This document shows, in pieces, positions 54,035 to 63,548 of a stretch of DNA of 64,000 nt (position 1 is the stretch's first letter; every line of letters begins with the position of its first letter). This stretch comes from Brumimicrobium mesophilum (GTDB taxonomy: Bacteria > Bacteroidota > Bacteroidia > Flavobacteriales_D > Crocinitomicaceae). Location of the stretch: the NCBI RefSeq assembly GCF_003025005.1, contig NZ_PVSS01000010.1, positions 124,001 to 188,000 on the forward strand, in the 5' to 3' direction. Made by a program: the position numbers and the translations under genes. Under the pieces are notes generated by a model that was given only the letters and a program-made list of their open reading frames with translations, did no database searches and was not told the origin of the DNA.

Positions 54035-55749
54035 TCTTCAAAAGTCTTTATTATACGTTCAACCTCATCTTTTAAATGTGAAACATCTGAGCTCAGAATG
54101 CTTCCACCGTATTTCATCGAGTCGATTTCTTTAAATATATAAATCAGTTTTTCATAATCTTGTTCTGAAATTTCATTCGCTGACTTAGACTTTAAAAAAG
54201 ACCTGGATATCTCACCTTTGGCGACCTTAAATTCACTGGCTAAAAAGTCTATTAATATTCGGCTGAGTTCTTCCAGTTTATCAATATTGGCATTTTCTTC
54301 TCGTAACTTATTAATTCCTGCTAAAGCAACAATTCTGTGTTGCACCTGCATTTTCTTGTCTGTTGCCTTTACTTGATTTTGTTTTTTAATGCGAACTGCA
54401 AACCCCAGGACGAATCCCAACATTATTGGAGAGAAAAACAAGGCGGCACCTTGCCAACCCCTAAATAATGGATTTGATGAATGATCAATCCCTATTCTTT
54501 CTGTAATATAAGGTTGCATAGTTGGAGTTCTTACCTCTGGTTTTTTCACCACAGGAATTTCTTGAATCTCCTCACCATTCGATTTAACCTTCAGCATTCC
54601 TATCTTACATTGAGATGTTTCATATTTCTCCGTCATAGGATTAAAGTAAGCGATTTTAATAGGGTTGATTTGAATATTACCTGATGTATTCACTTGGATG
54701 AAGTAAGTGAAAGATTTACTTCCTTCTGAACCTCTTGCAGAAAAATTCACTGAATCGGTTACTTCTGGGTCACCATAAAATGACAAGCCATTTGGTAAAT
54801 AAATTTTTGGTTTTTCAATATTGTGAAGATTTCCATGTCCACTCACCTTTACTCTTAATTCTACTACTTTTCCTTGCTCCAAATTTGAGTTTGATAAACT
54901 CGCAGAAACACTAAAATTCCCAACAGCACCAATAAAAAATTTGGGTGTCCCTGAAGGCAATGGTTTAATTTTAACCTTAGTTTCATTGGATACAATTTTC
55001 GCTCTCGAAGGATATTGTGATCTAGGATCATTATATAGAATTATCGTTTGGAAAGGATTTATATCATAGTTTCCAATTTTTTCAGGAAAGAGCACTGTCT
55101 TTCCAATTCTAAAGGTTTGAATATTTTTTCCATTAATGACAGCATAAGAACTGCTAACCTGATTAGGGTTCGTTAAATGATGATTGTCAGATGGTCCATC
55201 AAAATTAAACGAATTAAAACCTTCTACTTGTAGAACCTCTACTTGAGAATAAACTTTACCCTCTAAAAGTAAAGGTTCACCTTCGTAAAGCTCTTTTTTA
55301 GATTGCTCTATAATTCCAAATATTATCTGATTCATATTTTTACTTGGATCTTCGCTAATCATATTTTGACGCTTAATCACTTTTACCTTATGAGATTCTG
55401 ACTCAATTGTGCCATTCTTCGTTTCAATAAGAACTGGACCAATTATGTAATCCCCATCTGCTTCAAAGTAACCTGTGAATGACTGATAATTATATCTTAC
55501 ATTTCTCTGCTTACCATCAATCAGTACAATTGAAGATGACATTCCATTTTGAACCGCCCCAGATTGAATAAATTCGTCAGGTAAATTCATATCCACTCGG
55601 CCATCAACATTGGATTTGATGGTTATTGATATCGATTGACCTCTCTCAATAGTTTTAGGATTGACTTCCAATTCAACAAAAGGATTTTGTCCGAATGCCA
55701 AGCCAGCCGAAAGCCACAAAATAATATGTAAGAATAACAATCTTACCAT
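54031..55749 (-). CDS. batD: BatD-like oxygen-tolerance protein
   Basis: The 572-residue protein has a signal peptide (1-20), several immunoglobulin-like beta domains (about 25-400) with FxYxxxPxxxGxYxI-like strands (GYFEADGDYIIGPVLIE), and one transmembrane helix at about 430-450. A cytoplasmic helical domain follows. This is the BatD arrangement. Overlaps of seven bases with batC and four with batE indicate translational coupling. The protein probably spans the inner membrane, with the beta domains in the periplasm. Confidence 0.9.
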   Translation of the reverse strand: MVRLLFLHIILWLSAGLAFGQNPFVELEVNPKTIERGQSISITIKSNVDGRVDMNLPDEFIQSGAVQNGMSSSIVLIDGKQRNVRYNYQSFTGYFEADGDYIIGPVLIETKNGTIESESHKVKVIKRQNMISEDPSKNMNQIIFGIIEQSKKELYEGEPLLLEGKVYSQVEVLQVEGFNSFNFDGPSDNHHLTNPNQVSSSYAVINGKNIQTFRIGKTVLFPEKIGNYDINPFQTIILYNDPRSQYPSRAKIVSNETKVKIKPLPSGTPKFFIGAVGNFSVSASLSNSNLEQGKVVELRVKVSGHGNLHNIEKPKIYLPNGLSFYGDPEVTDSVNFSARGSEGSKSFTYFIQVNTSGNIQINPIKIAYFNPMTEKYETSQCKIGMLKVKSNGEEIQEIPVVKKPEVRTPTMQPYITERIGIDHSSNPLFRGWQGAALFFSPIMLGFVLGFAVRIKKQNQVKATDKKMQVQHRIVALAGINKLREENANIDKLEELSRILIDFLASEFKVAKGEISRSFLKSKSANEISEQDYEKLIYIFKEIDSMKYGGSILSSDVSHLKDEVERIIKTFEE

Positions 55750-56492
55750 TTCTTCCCTGATTTTACTTGTTCATTATTTTTACCAGATTCAATTCCCTGA
55801 ACCTTCTTTTTCGTTTTCATTTCTTGCTTCAATAGCTCTTCAAGCATTCTATCCGTTTTTTGATCAGACAATTTTGATTGAGGTTTTTCATTGGCATTTT
55901 TATTTGCATCCCCTCCTGCTTGATTTGGTTTATTATTTTGATTTTGATCTTCCTTGTTGTTTTGATTTTGATCCTGAGATTGATTTTGCTGATCTTGTTC
56001 ATTCTTATCAGCGTCTTGGTTCTGATTTTGATTCTTATTTTCTTGACTTTGTTGTTTCTTTTGTACTTTTAAACGTCGTTGTGCCTCAGCCAAATTATAA
56101 CGTGTTTTTTCGTCTCCAGGATTATTTCTTAAAGATTGCTTGTAGCTTTCCACAGCGTCCTGATAATTCTTAGCTTTCATTTGACTATTTCCTACATTAT
56201 GCCAATTTTTAGCATTTTCGGATTGATCATCATTTTTTATTGCAGCTGCTCGAAAAGCCTTTTCTGCCATATCAAAATCATTGTTTCTATAAGCAGCATT
56301 TCCAATATCTTGAGATAAATCAACATCGCTTGGAGCTAACTTTTGAGCTTCAAGTAGCGACCTATATGCCTTGTCAAATTGCTTTTCTTGGTAATATTTT
56401 TTTCCTAAACGCAAAGAATCTTCCCATGACTGCCCTATTACCGAACTTGTCAGGGTGAATGTTAACGCTAATAAAAAAACACTGCGCATCAT
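55743..56492 (-). CDS. batC: BatC-like TPR protein with Q/N-rich tail
   Basis: The 249-residue protein has a signal peptide (1-20), three to four TPRs (about 25-140) and a low-complexity region rich in Gln, Asn, Lys and Asp (about 150-205). It ends SDQKTDRMLEELLKQEM. TPR plus a Gln/Asn-rich tail is usual for BatC. The ATG overlaps the batB stop by four bases. The long antisense open frame seen here is an artefact of this low-complexity DNA. Confidence 0.88.
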   Translation of the reverse strand: MMRSVFLLALTFTLTSSVIGQSWEDSLRLGKKYYQEKQFDKAYRSLLEAQKLAPSDVDLSQDIGNAAYRNNDFDMAEKAFRAAAIKNDDQSENAKNWHNVGNSQMKAKNYQDAVESYKQSLRNNPGDEKTRYNLAEAQRRLKVQKKQQSQENKNQNQNQDADKNEQDQQNQSQDQNQNNKEDQNQNNKPNQAGGDANKNANEKPQSKLSDQKTDRMLEELLKQEMKTKKKVQGIESGKNNEQVKSGKKW

Positions 56493-57640
56493 AATTTCTC
56501 TTTTTTATCTGGACGTGACTCCTTTATAAATAAAATAAGTATGGATAGAATAGCCAAAGACAATGGCCACTGATATCTATTTTCTTTTACTCTGAAACTC
56601 AAATTTACGGTGTTATCGCCGGAACTCTTGTTAAGTTGAGTTAAAAATTCTGAAACATTTGGAAAAGATTCATTGGAGACAATCACCTTAGAATCTAACC
56701 TATTTCCAATATTATCAAGCATTTCTGTATTCACTTTTGAAATAACAGACCGACCTAAGTCGTCTTTCAAAGAAACATCATTTGGCGCGTCGCTTCGGGG
56801 AACTATCCCACCTTCTTCTGCACCAATTCCAAGAATTAATACTTCAATATTTTTATCATTGATCGCAGTGTAAGCACTTTCCATTCCTCCTTCATGATCC
56901 TCACCGTCTGTAATCAAAACCAATACTTTCCTAATCTTTTCCTTGGAGAAAAATTTACTAGATTCTTTTAAAGCCGCAGAAATATTTGTTCCCTGATTAG
57001 ATATAAAGTTTGTATTTAGTTCATCAATATACATTTTGGCAGCCTTTTTATCAGCAGTTAAAGGTAGTTGTGGATATGCATTTCCTGCAAAAACCATCAA
57101 ACCAATACGAGATGCAGAAGATTGATTCACTAATTGATTCATTGCGCGTTTGGCGACCTCCAAACGTGTTTCTCCTCCTTTAATATCCCTGGTATTCATC
57201 GAGTTTGAAATATCCAAAGCAAAAATTAGTTCTACTCCAGAAGACTGTCCTTTCATATCTCTGGTACCTAAAACTGGCTGCATTAAAGCGAAAATGATGA
57301 AAACAAAGGCATTTCTAATGAAAAAATATCTCCAAAATACTCTGCGTGTAGCAACAGGACGCATAAAGGTTTGAATCGTCTTTACGTTTCCAAGTCGTTC
57401 GACTAACTTGTTACGATTGTGGAGTTGAATGAAAAATACAGGGATAAGAATAGAAAGCGACAAGAATAACCAAGCATATTCAGGAGTAAGATAAGTTAAC
57501 CTTTCCCCTACTGAACTATGCTCAAAAACACCGATTATTCGCATAAGTTGCCAAATAACGATCCAGAAAAACAATTCAAACCCTATTACAAGCCCCATAA
57601 AGGACTTCAATCGATATGTATATGTTTTTCTTCTAGGCAT
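56489..57640 (-). CDS. batB: BatB-like von Willebrand A membrane protein
   Basis: The 383-residue protein has transmembrane helices near residues 15-34, 55-73 and 108-122. A vWA domain follows, with MIDAS DISNS (143-147) plus the later metal-binding T (GTNISAALKES) and ITDGEDHEGG. A final helix (about 355-373) ends in a basic tail. It is an inner-membrane protein paralogous to BatA. It overlaps batA by eight bases. Confidence 0.92.
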   Translation of the reverse strand: MPRRKTYTYRLKSFMGLVIGFELFFWIVIWQLMRIIGVFEHSSVGERLTYLTPEYAWLFLSLSILIPVFFIQLHNRNKLVERLGNVKTIQTFMRPVATRRVFWRYFFIRNAFVFIIFALMQPVLGTRDMKGQSSGVELIFALDISNSMNTRDIKGGETRLEVAKRAMNQLVNQSSASRIGLMVFAGNAYPQLPLTADKKAAKMYIDELNTNFISNQGTNISAALKESSKFFSKEKIRKVLVLITDGEDHEGGMESAYTAINDKNIEVLILGIGAEEGGIVPRSDAPNDVSLKDDLGRSVISKVNTEMLDNIGNRLDSKVIVSNESFPNVSEFLTQLNKSSGDNTVNLSFRVKENRYQWPLSLAILSILILFIKESRPDKKEKL

Positions 57641-58667
57641 TCTTTTTAAGTAACAATTGTTCAGTGATGAATCCTGAAAACAGGAAGGTCAAACCAATGA
57701 GTAAAAAATATTTTGGGCTATATGGAGGCTCTCTTTGAATATTGTTATTCACCATTTTCTGGGTCTCCATATCATCAATAGTTTTGTAAATAGATCTCAA
57801 AGAATTTTTATCCATCGCTCTGAAATATTCACCGCCTGTTGATTTTGCCATTTCTTCTAATAAGTCTTCATCGATATTTACTTGCGTTTCTGTAAGAATC
57901 TGACCAAAAGGAGTATTCACTGGCATTTTAACAATCCCTTTTTTCCCCACACCTATAGTGTACAACGTGATGCCTTTATTTTTGGCTAATTCAGCGGCAG
58001 ACATTGGTGTGATTTCACCTCGATTAGAATCACCATCCGTTAATAATATAACAACTTTCGAAGTCAAACTATCGCTTCTTAATCTTGCCACGGCAGTACC
58101 CAAACCGGTTCCAATGGCAGTTCCTGGATCTATATCTCCAGATTTAATTTCATCTATAGTTTGTTTGAGATATTCATAATTTCGAGTAGGCGGACAAGCA
58201 GTATATGCTTCACCTTCAAAAACGACAAAGCCAATTCTATCTGAAGTTCTTCCATCTATAAATTCCTTAGCAACCTCCTTGGCTGCTTCTAATCTATTGG
58301 GTAAAAAATCGGTAGCCATCATACTCATGGAAACGTCCATTGAAATTATGATATCAATCCCATCATCATATTGTTGTTCGTTTTCACTGGAATAAGGTGA
58401 TACCGGAAGTGCCATTGCAATAATCAATAAAGACAAACCTCCTCCAATAAGGAAATAAATCAATAAAATCAACCATTTTATTGGTGAGTAAGCAATCGAC
58501 TTTAATTGACTCAAGGGTTGTGAAAATTTAAAAACTCCTTGACTTCTTTCTAATTTTCTAAACCTAAGAAATAGCAATATAGGAACCAATAGCAACAACC
58601 ACAAAAAGTGTGGTGCATAGAATTGATATTCTAAAAATTCGATATGTAGCAAATTCAAGCTATTCAT
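57633..58667 (-). CDS. batA: BatA-like von Willebrand A membrane protein
   Basis: The 344-residue protein has two N-terminal helices (about 18-36 and 63-85), a vWA domain with MIDAS DVSMS (111-115), LTDGDSNRGEITP and PGTAIGTGLGTA, and a C-terminal helix (about 320-338). It starts with MNSLNLLHIEFLEYQFYAP (partial). The gene overlaps both neighbours by eight bases, in line with a strict operon. Confidence 0.93.
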   Translation of the reverse strand: MNSLNLLHIEFLEYQFYAPHFLWLLLLVPILLFLRFRKLERSQGVFKFSQPLSQLKSIAYSPIKWLILLIYFLIGGGLSLLIIAMALPVSPYSSENEQQYDDGIDIIISMDVSMSMMATDFLPNRLEAAKEVAKEFIDGRTSDRIGFVVFEGEAYTACPPTRNYEYLKQTIDEIKSGDIDPGTAIGTGLGTAVARLRSDSLTSKVVILLTDGDSNRGEITPMSAAELAKNKGITLYTIGVGKKGIVKMPVNTPFGQILTETQVNIDEDLLEEMAKSTGGEYFRAMDKNSLRSIYKTIDDMETQKMVNNNIQREPPYSPKYFLLIGLTFLFSGFITEQLLLKKNA

Positions 58668-59604
58668 TATTAAAATCTATATCTGCTATTTCGTTTACAA
58701 CCCTTCTGGCGTCGTTTGTCACATCTTGAATTTCCTTTATTCCAGGAACAGATTTTGCGAATTTTACCAAATCAGACTGCACCAATAACTGCCTTGTCAA
58801 TAAAATCATTTCATCATCTAATCCATTTTCTTCCAAAATTGATTCAATTTCAAGGGTAGTTTTATCTAAAATTCGGATTTGATAATGAGCTGCGAAAAAT
58901 CTTCTCAGAATCATGGACAAATCAAAATAATATTCTTTCAAATCAATTTCGTACGCTTTGCTCCTTTCTAATTCATCTATTTGAAGTAAGGTACTTTCTC
59001 TTAAAGTTAAAGGAATCTCTTCTTTTCGGGATCTTTTGAATAAATAAATACCAATTCCAATGAACAAGATTAAACCAATTACAACCCATGGCCAATATTG
59101 GCTGATAAATTTTTCTATTGCGCTTTTATCTGGTAAATCAGTGAAATTTTCGTTGATATCATAAATTGGTTGTGTTGGATTTGCTGGTGGACTCATTACA
59201 CTAATTAAGCCCGCTGGAAAAAGATACAAACTGTCTTGTATTAAAATCATTTCTGGCGGAATAACAACATAAGCGCTGTCCCAAGCAATTAATTCATAAC
59301 TACCTTTCCAAATAAATTCTTTTCCTTCCTTATAAGTAGTATCCTTAAATGCTTTCGTGATTTCTAAACCATAATCTTCACTTATTTCATCAGAATTTGA
59401 ATTCACAGAATTTTTACCTGAGAAAACTTCTTCTTTTGGAATGTAGACTAAACTGTCGAACTTTTTATCGCTAATTACAGAAAGCGTTAACTTAAAAGGT
59501 TCACCAATTTGGACTTCTTCTTTGTCCAAATTAATGTTCAATTTTTGACCAAACGAAAATGAAACGCTTAGCACACATAAAATATGTAATAACCATTTCA
59601 TCAT
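58660..59604 (-). CDS. BatD-like single-pass protein between DUF58 and batA
   Basis: The 314-residue protein has a signal peptide (1-19), a beta-rich domain (about 20-150) with LNINLDKEEVQIGEPFKLTL (partial), one transmembrane helix (about 172-190) and a cytoplasmic tail. The position between the DUF58 gene and batA is constant in Bacteroidota bat operons. It resembles the first domain of BatD. No function is established. Confidence 0.82.
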   Translation of the reverse strand: MMKWLLHILCVLSVSFSFGQKLNINLDKEEVQIGEPFKLTLSVISDKKFDSLVYIPKEEVFSGKNSVNSNSDEISEDYGLEITKAFKDTTYKEGKEFIWKGSYELIAWDSAYVVIPPEMILIQDSLYLFPAGLISVMSPPANPTQPIYDINENFTDLPDKSAIEKFISQYWPWVVIGLILFIGIGIYLFKRSRKEEIPLTLRESTLLQIDELERSKAYEIDLKEYYFDLSMILRRFFAAHYQIRILDKTTLEIESILEENGLDDEMILLTRQLLVQSDLVKFAKSVPGIKEIQDVTNDARRVVNEIADIDFNNE

Positions 59605-60473
59605 CTACTTCTTGTCATAAAGAGTTTATTCAATTCTGCTAAATATTTTCCTTCGGTGGAAAGTGTAGCATAATCAACTCCTGATTTTCTAAATTGAACA
59701 TTCAAATTTTCCTCATTATCGAGGAATTGCTTTTTGTATTTACTTCTTAGTTGTTTAGAACCTGTATTAACCCATTCGACTTCATTTTTTTCTGCGTCAA
59801 ACATTTTAATCAATCCTAAATTTGGAATTTCTTTCTCCGCTGGGTCAAATATACGCAAAGCCACCATATCGTGCTTGCTATTGGCTATTTTCAAACCTTC
59901 GAAGAAATCGTTTTCATCATAAAAATCGCTGATAACGAAACATATACTTCTTTTTTTAACCACATTTCTAAAGAAACGTAAACCTTCATTCAGGTGCGTA
60001 CCTTTACTTTTAGGTTCAAATAAAATAAGTTCTCTCAAAATCATTAAAGCATGAGAACGCCCTTTACCTGGTGGAATAAACTTCTCAACCTCATCAGAAA
60101 CGAAAATTGCTCCCACTTTATCATTATTTGCTATTGCTGAAAAAGCCAAAACTGCAGCAACTTCAAGCATTAGTTCCTTTTTTGATTTAGAACGCGTTCC
60201 GAAGTTATTTGATCCTGATATGTCCAAAACCATAAAAACGGAAAGTTCCCTTTCTTCCTCAAAAACTTTTACAAAAGGCTCATTGAATCGCGCAGTGACA
60301 TTCCAATCAATATTCCTAACATCATCACCATATTGATAATTCTTAACTTCTGAAAAAGTCATACCTCTCCCCTTAAACGCAGAATGGTATTCTCCTGAAA
60401 ACACCTGTTTGGTGAGTCCACGCGTTTTGAGTTCAATCTCTCTTACTTTTTTCAGTAGTTCTTTCGTTTCCAT
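59601..60473 (-). CDS. DUF58 domain protein of the bat operon
   Basis: The 290-residue protein has the DUF58 signature GDDVRNIDWNVTARFNEPFVK (partial, about 49-68) and a vWA-like domain with DISGS (84-88), which suggests a MIDAS metal site. DUF58 proteins pair with MoxR ATPases, possibly as their substrates or adaptors. It follows moxR by 15 bases and overlaps the next gene by four. Confidence 0.92.
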   Translation of the reverse strand: METKELLKKVREIELKTRGLTKQVFSGEYHSAFKGRGMTFSEVKNYQYGDDVRNIDWNVTARFNEPFVKVFEEERELSVFMVLDISGSNNFGTRSKSKKELMLEVAAVLAFSAIANNDKVGAIFVSDEVEKFIPPGKGRSHALMILRELILFEPKSKGTHLNEGLRFFRNVVKKRSICFVISDFYDENDFFEGLKIANSKHDMVALRIFDPAEKEIPNLGLIKMFDAEKNEVEWVNTGSKQLRSKYKKQFLDNEENLNVQFRKSGVDYATLSTEGKYLAELNKLFMTRSR

Positions 60474-60488
60474 TTATATCGTGATACG

Positions 60489-61511
60489 TTATGGAACTTC
60501 TACTCTAGCCAATACTTTTTCTACGATTGCCTTAGCATCAACTCCTTCTGCCTCCGCTTCATAAGTCAATCCCAACCTATGTTGAATTACATCTACAGCG
60601 ATACTTCGAATATCTTCTGGAATCACATAAGCGCGCCCTTGTAAGAATGCGTTTGCTTTTCCTGCTAAAGCAAGATTAATACTTGCTCTTGGGGAAGCTC
60701 CGAAAGAAATTAAGGGAGTCAAATTGGTTAGATCAAATTTCTCTGGATCCCTTGTAGCGAAAACAATATCAATTATGTATTTTTCGATTTTTTCATCTAA
60801 ATAAACTTCTCTCACTAAATCTCTCAAGCGCACAATATCATTCGGACTTACAACAGCTTTAGCCTTATTTAATCCTTCTTTCCTCACATTACTGCGCAAA
60901 ATTTGCATTTCTTCTTCTGGATTTGGATATTCTAAGCGCACTTTCAACATAAATCTATCTACTTGTGCTTCGGGTAAAGGATAAGTTCCTTCCTGTTCAA
61001 TCGGATTCTGTGTTGCCATTACTAAAAATGGTTTTGGCAATTTGAAAGTTTCGTCACCAATAGTAATTTGTCTTTCCTGCATAGCTTCTAACAAAGCTGA
61101 TTGAACCTTAGCTGGTGCCCTATTGATCTCATCCGCTAAAATAAAATTAGCGAAAATTGGTCCTTTTATAACTGAAAACTCTTGTGTTCTTTGGTTGTAA
61201 ATTTGCGTGCCTGTAACATCGGCAGGCAATAAATCTGGTGTAAATTGAATACGGCTAAATTCACCACCAACAACATCTGCCAGCGTATTAATTGCTAAAG
61301 TTTTAGCCAAACCTGGTACTCCTTCTAGCAAAATGTGTCCATCAGCTAAAAGTGCAATCAACAAACGTACTAACATTCTATCTTGACCAACAATCACACT
61401 TGACAATTCCTTATTAATCATATCAATAAGCGGAGATTCGTTTTGTATTTTTTCCGTTAATTGTCGGATTGAATCAGCAGGTGTAACTGAAGATGGTTTG
61501 TTTTCTTCCAT
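60489..61511 (-). CDS. MoxR-family AAA+ ATPase
   Basis: The 340-residue protein has Walker A EGVPGLAKT (63-71) and Walker B ILADEINRAP (about 124-133). It also has sensor-type ATQNPIEQEGTYPLPEAQ and arginines in LISFGASPRAS, all as in the MoxR group of chaperone-like AAA+ proteins. It is the first gene of the eight-gene bat operon, read from a start at 61511. It likely remodels vWA partners encoded downstream. A CATCTTTG sequence upstream on the minus strand is a weak -7 box. Confidence 0.94.
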   Translation of the reverse strand: MEENKPSSVTPADSIRQLTEKIQNESPLIDMINKELSSVIVGQDRMLVRLLIALLADGHILLEGVPGLAKTLAINTLADVVGGEFSRIQFTPDLLPADVTGTQIYNQRTQEFSVIKGPIFANFILADEINRAPAKVQSALLEAMQERQITIGDETFKLPKPFLVMATQNPIEQEGTYPLPEAQVDRFMLKVRLEYPNPEEEMQILRSNVRKEGLNKAKAVVSPNDIVRLRDLVREVYLDEKIEKYIIDIVFATRDPEKFDLTNLTPLISFGASPRASINLALAGKANAFLQGRAYVIPEDIRSIAVDVIQHRLGLTYEAEAEGVDAKAIVEKVLARVEVP

Positions 61512-61866
61512 AATTTTTTATTCTGACCTACAAAGATGTTCATTGTTACGCCAAGCTCAGTCTGAACGGTGTTAAAGAATGTTAAGCAGCTAAAAAAAAG
61601 GGTTCATAAAGAAAAAAATCTTAATAGAAAAGGTGGACAATTTGAATTTAAAGATTTCCCAGATTTTAACCTGACTATTATTTTGCATTCAGCATTCTCA
61701 ACTAAATTTTATGAATTTTTAAACAAAAAAAATCATTTGAGAATTGAAATTTCTTTAACTTCGAAAACCTTATAATTGCTACACTCCAACATATTTTTCT
61801 TAACACAGAAAATCAGTTTCAGATTGTTGTATTAGGTTTTTTTTCAATCATTAAAACAAAAATAAT
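61512..61866. other. Divergent gene-free spacer between moxR and the GH3 gene
   Basis: These 355 bases hold no convincing gene. CATCTTTG (minus strand, near 61530) faces moxR and TAACTTCG (61757-61764) faces GH3, each one mismatch from TAnnTTTG. The rest is A/T-rich. Confidence 0.4.
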
Positions 61867-63390
61867 ATGCCATTTTTTGGAAATATCATAAAAGGACTTA
61901 TCGATTTTAAAGACTATGTCACTAGCGAAGTTGATCCTGTAAAAGCACAAGAAGAAGTGCTAAAGGACTTATTATCACAAGCACAGAACACAGCATTTGG
62001 AAGACATTTTTCTTTTCAAGAAATCTTAAATGCGGATAATATTAAGGAAGCTTTTTCTTCAAAAATCCCTTATTTCGATTATAACAAAATCAATGATGAG
62101 TGGTGGCACCGTTACCATGAAGGAGAAATAAACGTGACTTGGCCCGGAATCCCAAGATTTTTTGCCTTAAGTTCTGGAACAACTGGAAAAACCAGCAAAC
62201 GAATTCCAATCACCGATGAAATGATTGATGCTATTAAACAAGCTGGAATAAGACAAATTACAGCTTTAAGCAACTTTGACTTGGAAGCAGAATTATTTGA
62301 AAAAGACATTATGATGCTAGGAAGCTCGACCAACTTAAGGGAGAACAATAATTTCCTAGAAGGTGAAATCAGTGGAATCAGTACAAGCAATATTCCGTTT
62401 TGGTTCAAAGGATATTACAAGCCTGGAGAAGATATTTCAAAAATAGATAATTGGGAAGAAAGAGTTCAAGCGATTGCAGAAAATGCACATACCTGGGATA
62501 TTGGTGCAATAAGCGGAATTCCAACTTGGATTGAATTGATGATTAAAAAGGTAATCGAGCACAATAATCTGAACAACATTCACGAAATATGGCCAAACTT
62601 TGAAGTCTATACTTCTGGAGGAGTCGCTTTCGGAACTTATGAAAAAAGTTTTAATGCATTGTTGGGACATCCGATTACAGTAATTGACACTTATTTTGCT
62701 TCTGAAGGATTTATCGCTTCTCAAACCCGACCTGAAACAGATGCAATGCAATTATTAGTAGACAATGGAATTTATTTTGAATTTGTACCATTTGAAGCAG
62801 ATTATATTCAACATGACGGATCATTAATTCCTGATGCGCCTTCAATTGGTTTGAAAGATGTACAATTGGGACAAGAATATGTGCTAATTATGTCTACTGT
62901 TAGTGGTGCTTGGAGATATGAAATTGGTGATACCATTGAATTTACAAATGTTGAAAGAGCTGAAATAAAAATCACCGGAAGAACAAAATTCTTCTTGAAT
63001 GTTGTTGGTTCTCAGTTATCCGTAAATAAACTTGACGATGCAATTCAGCATTTAGAAAATGAATTCTCAACTAAAATCACAGAATACAATATTTGCGCAA
63101 AACGAGGAGAAGATGGTGAATTTTATCATTTTTGGTATATCGGAACAGAAGACAATTTAGACAGTGAAAAAGCGGCCAATTCTATTGACGAATTCCTTCA
63201 GGAAAGAAATAAAAACTTTAGAGTGGCCAGAGGAAAAGCTTTAAAAGGCTTGAAAGTAAAAATCGTTCCTACTGCAGTTTTCCATGAATGGTCTGGAGCC
63301 AACAAAAAGAAAGGTGGACAGGTTAAATTGGAGAAAGTGATGGAGGAAGAGAAGTTTGAAGAATGGGAGGAGTTTGTAAAAGGAAAATAA
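61867..63390 (+). CDS. GH3-family acyl-adenylating protein
   Basis: GH3 enzymes adenylate carboxylic acids and join them to amino acids; plant members conjugate auxin and jasmonate, and bacterial ones are mostly uncharacterised. The 507-residue protein has the ATP motif LSSGTTGKTSKRIP (101-114), YTSGGVAFGTYEKSF and DTYFASEGFIA in the middle. The later YRYEIGDTIEFT and KITGRTKFFLNVVGSQLSV segments (both partial) are typical of the superfamily. Its stop codon touches the ATTACGAAT repeat. The substrate is unknown. Confidence 0.9.
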   Translation: MPFFGNIIKGLIDFKDYVTSEVDPVKAQEEVLKDLLSQAQNTAFGRHFSFQEILNADNIKEAFSSKIPYFDYNKINDEWWHRYHEGEINVTWPGIPRFFALSSGTTGKTSKRIPITDEMIDAIKQAGIRQITALSNFDLEAELFEKDIMMLGSSTNLRENNNFLEGEISGISTSNIPFWFKGYYKPGEDISKIDNWEERVQAIAENAHTWDIGAISGIPTWIELMIKKVIEHNNLNNIHEIWPNFEVYTSGGVAFGTYEKSFNALLGHPITVIDTYFASEGFIASQTRPETDAMQLLVDNGIYFEFVPFEADYIQHDGSLIPDAPSIGLKDVQLGQEYVLIMSTVSGAWRYEIGDTIEFTNVERAEIKITGRTKFFLNVVGSQLSVNKLDDAIQHLENEFSTKITEYNICAKRGEDGEFYHFWYIGTEDNLDSEKAANSIDEFLQERNKNFRVARGKALKGLKVKIVPTAVFHEWSGANKKKGGQVKLEKVMEEEKFEEWEEFVKGK

Positions 63391-63540
63391 TTACGAATTA
63401 GAGGGAATTACGAATTATTTAAAAATTGGACCACTAGTCAAAGACTCGCGGTAGCCCTATTTTTAATTGCTTTGAGAAAGTTAATGTAGTTCAACAAATT
63501 CGTAATTAGCTGCGCTGAGGGCTAAAGCCGTTCGTAATTA
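63388..63540. repeat. ATTACGAAT inverted-repeat element at a convergent junction (copy 3)
   Basis: ATTACGAAT occurs at 63390-63398 and 63407-63415 and the complement ATTCGTAAT at 63498-63506, with a variant TTCGTAATTA at 63531-63540. The first copy begins in the stop codon of the GH3 gene. Between them lies GC-richer sequence including GCTGCGCTGAGGGC, with no gene. Confidence 0.6.
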
Positions 63541-63548
63541 ATTGATCT

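Noticed and set aside
55661-56173. 170-residue forward open frame with long hydrophobic runs
   Set aside because: It is antisense to batC and batD; the hydrophobic runs are the complement of the Gln/Asn/Lys-rich batC tail.
61569-61775. 68-residue frame upstream of the GH3 gene
   Set aside because: No recognisable features and no ribosome site; it overlaps a promoter-like box.
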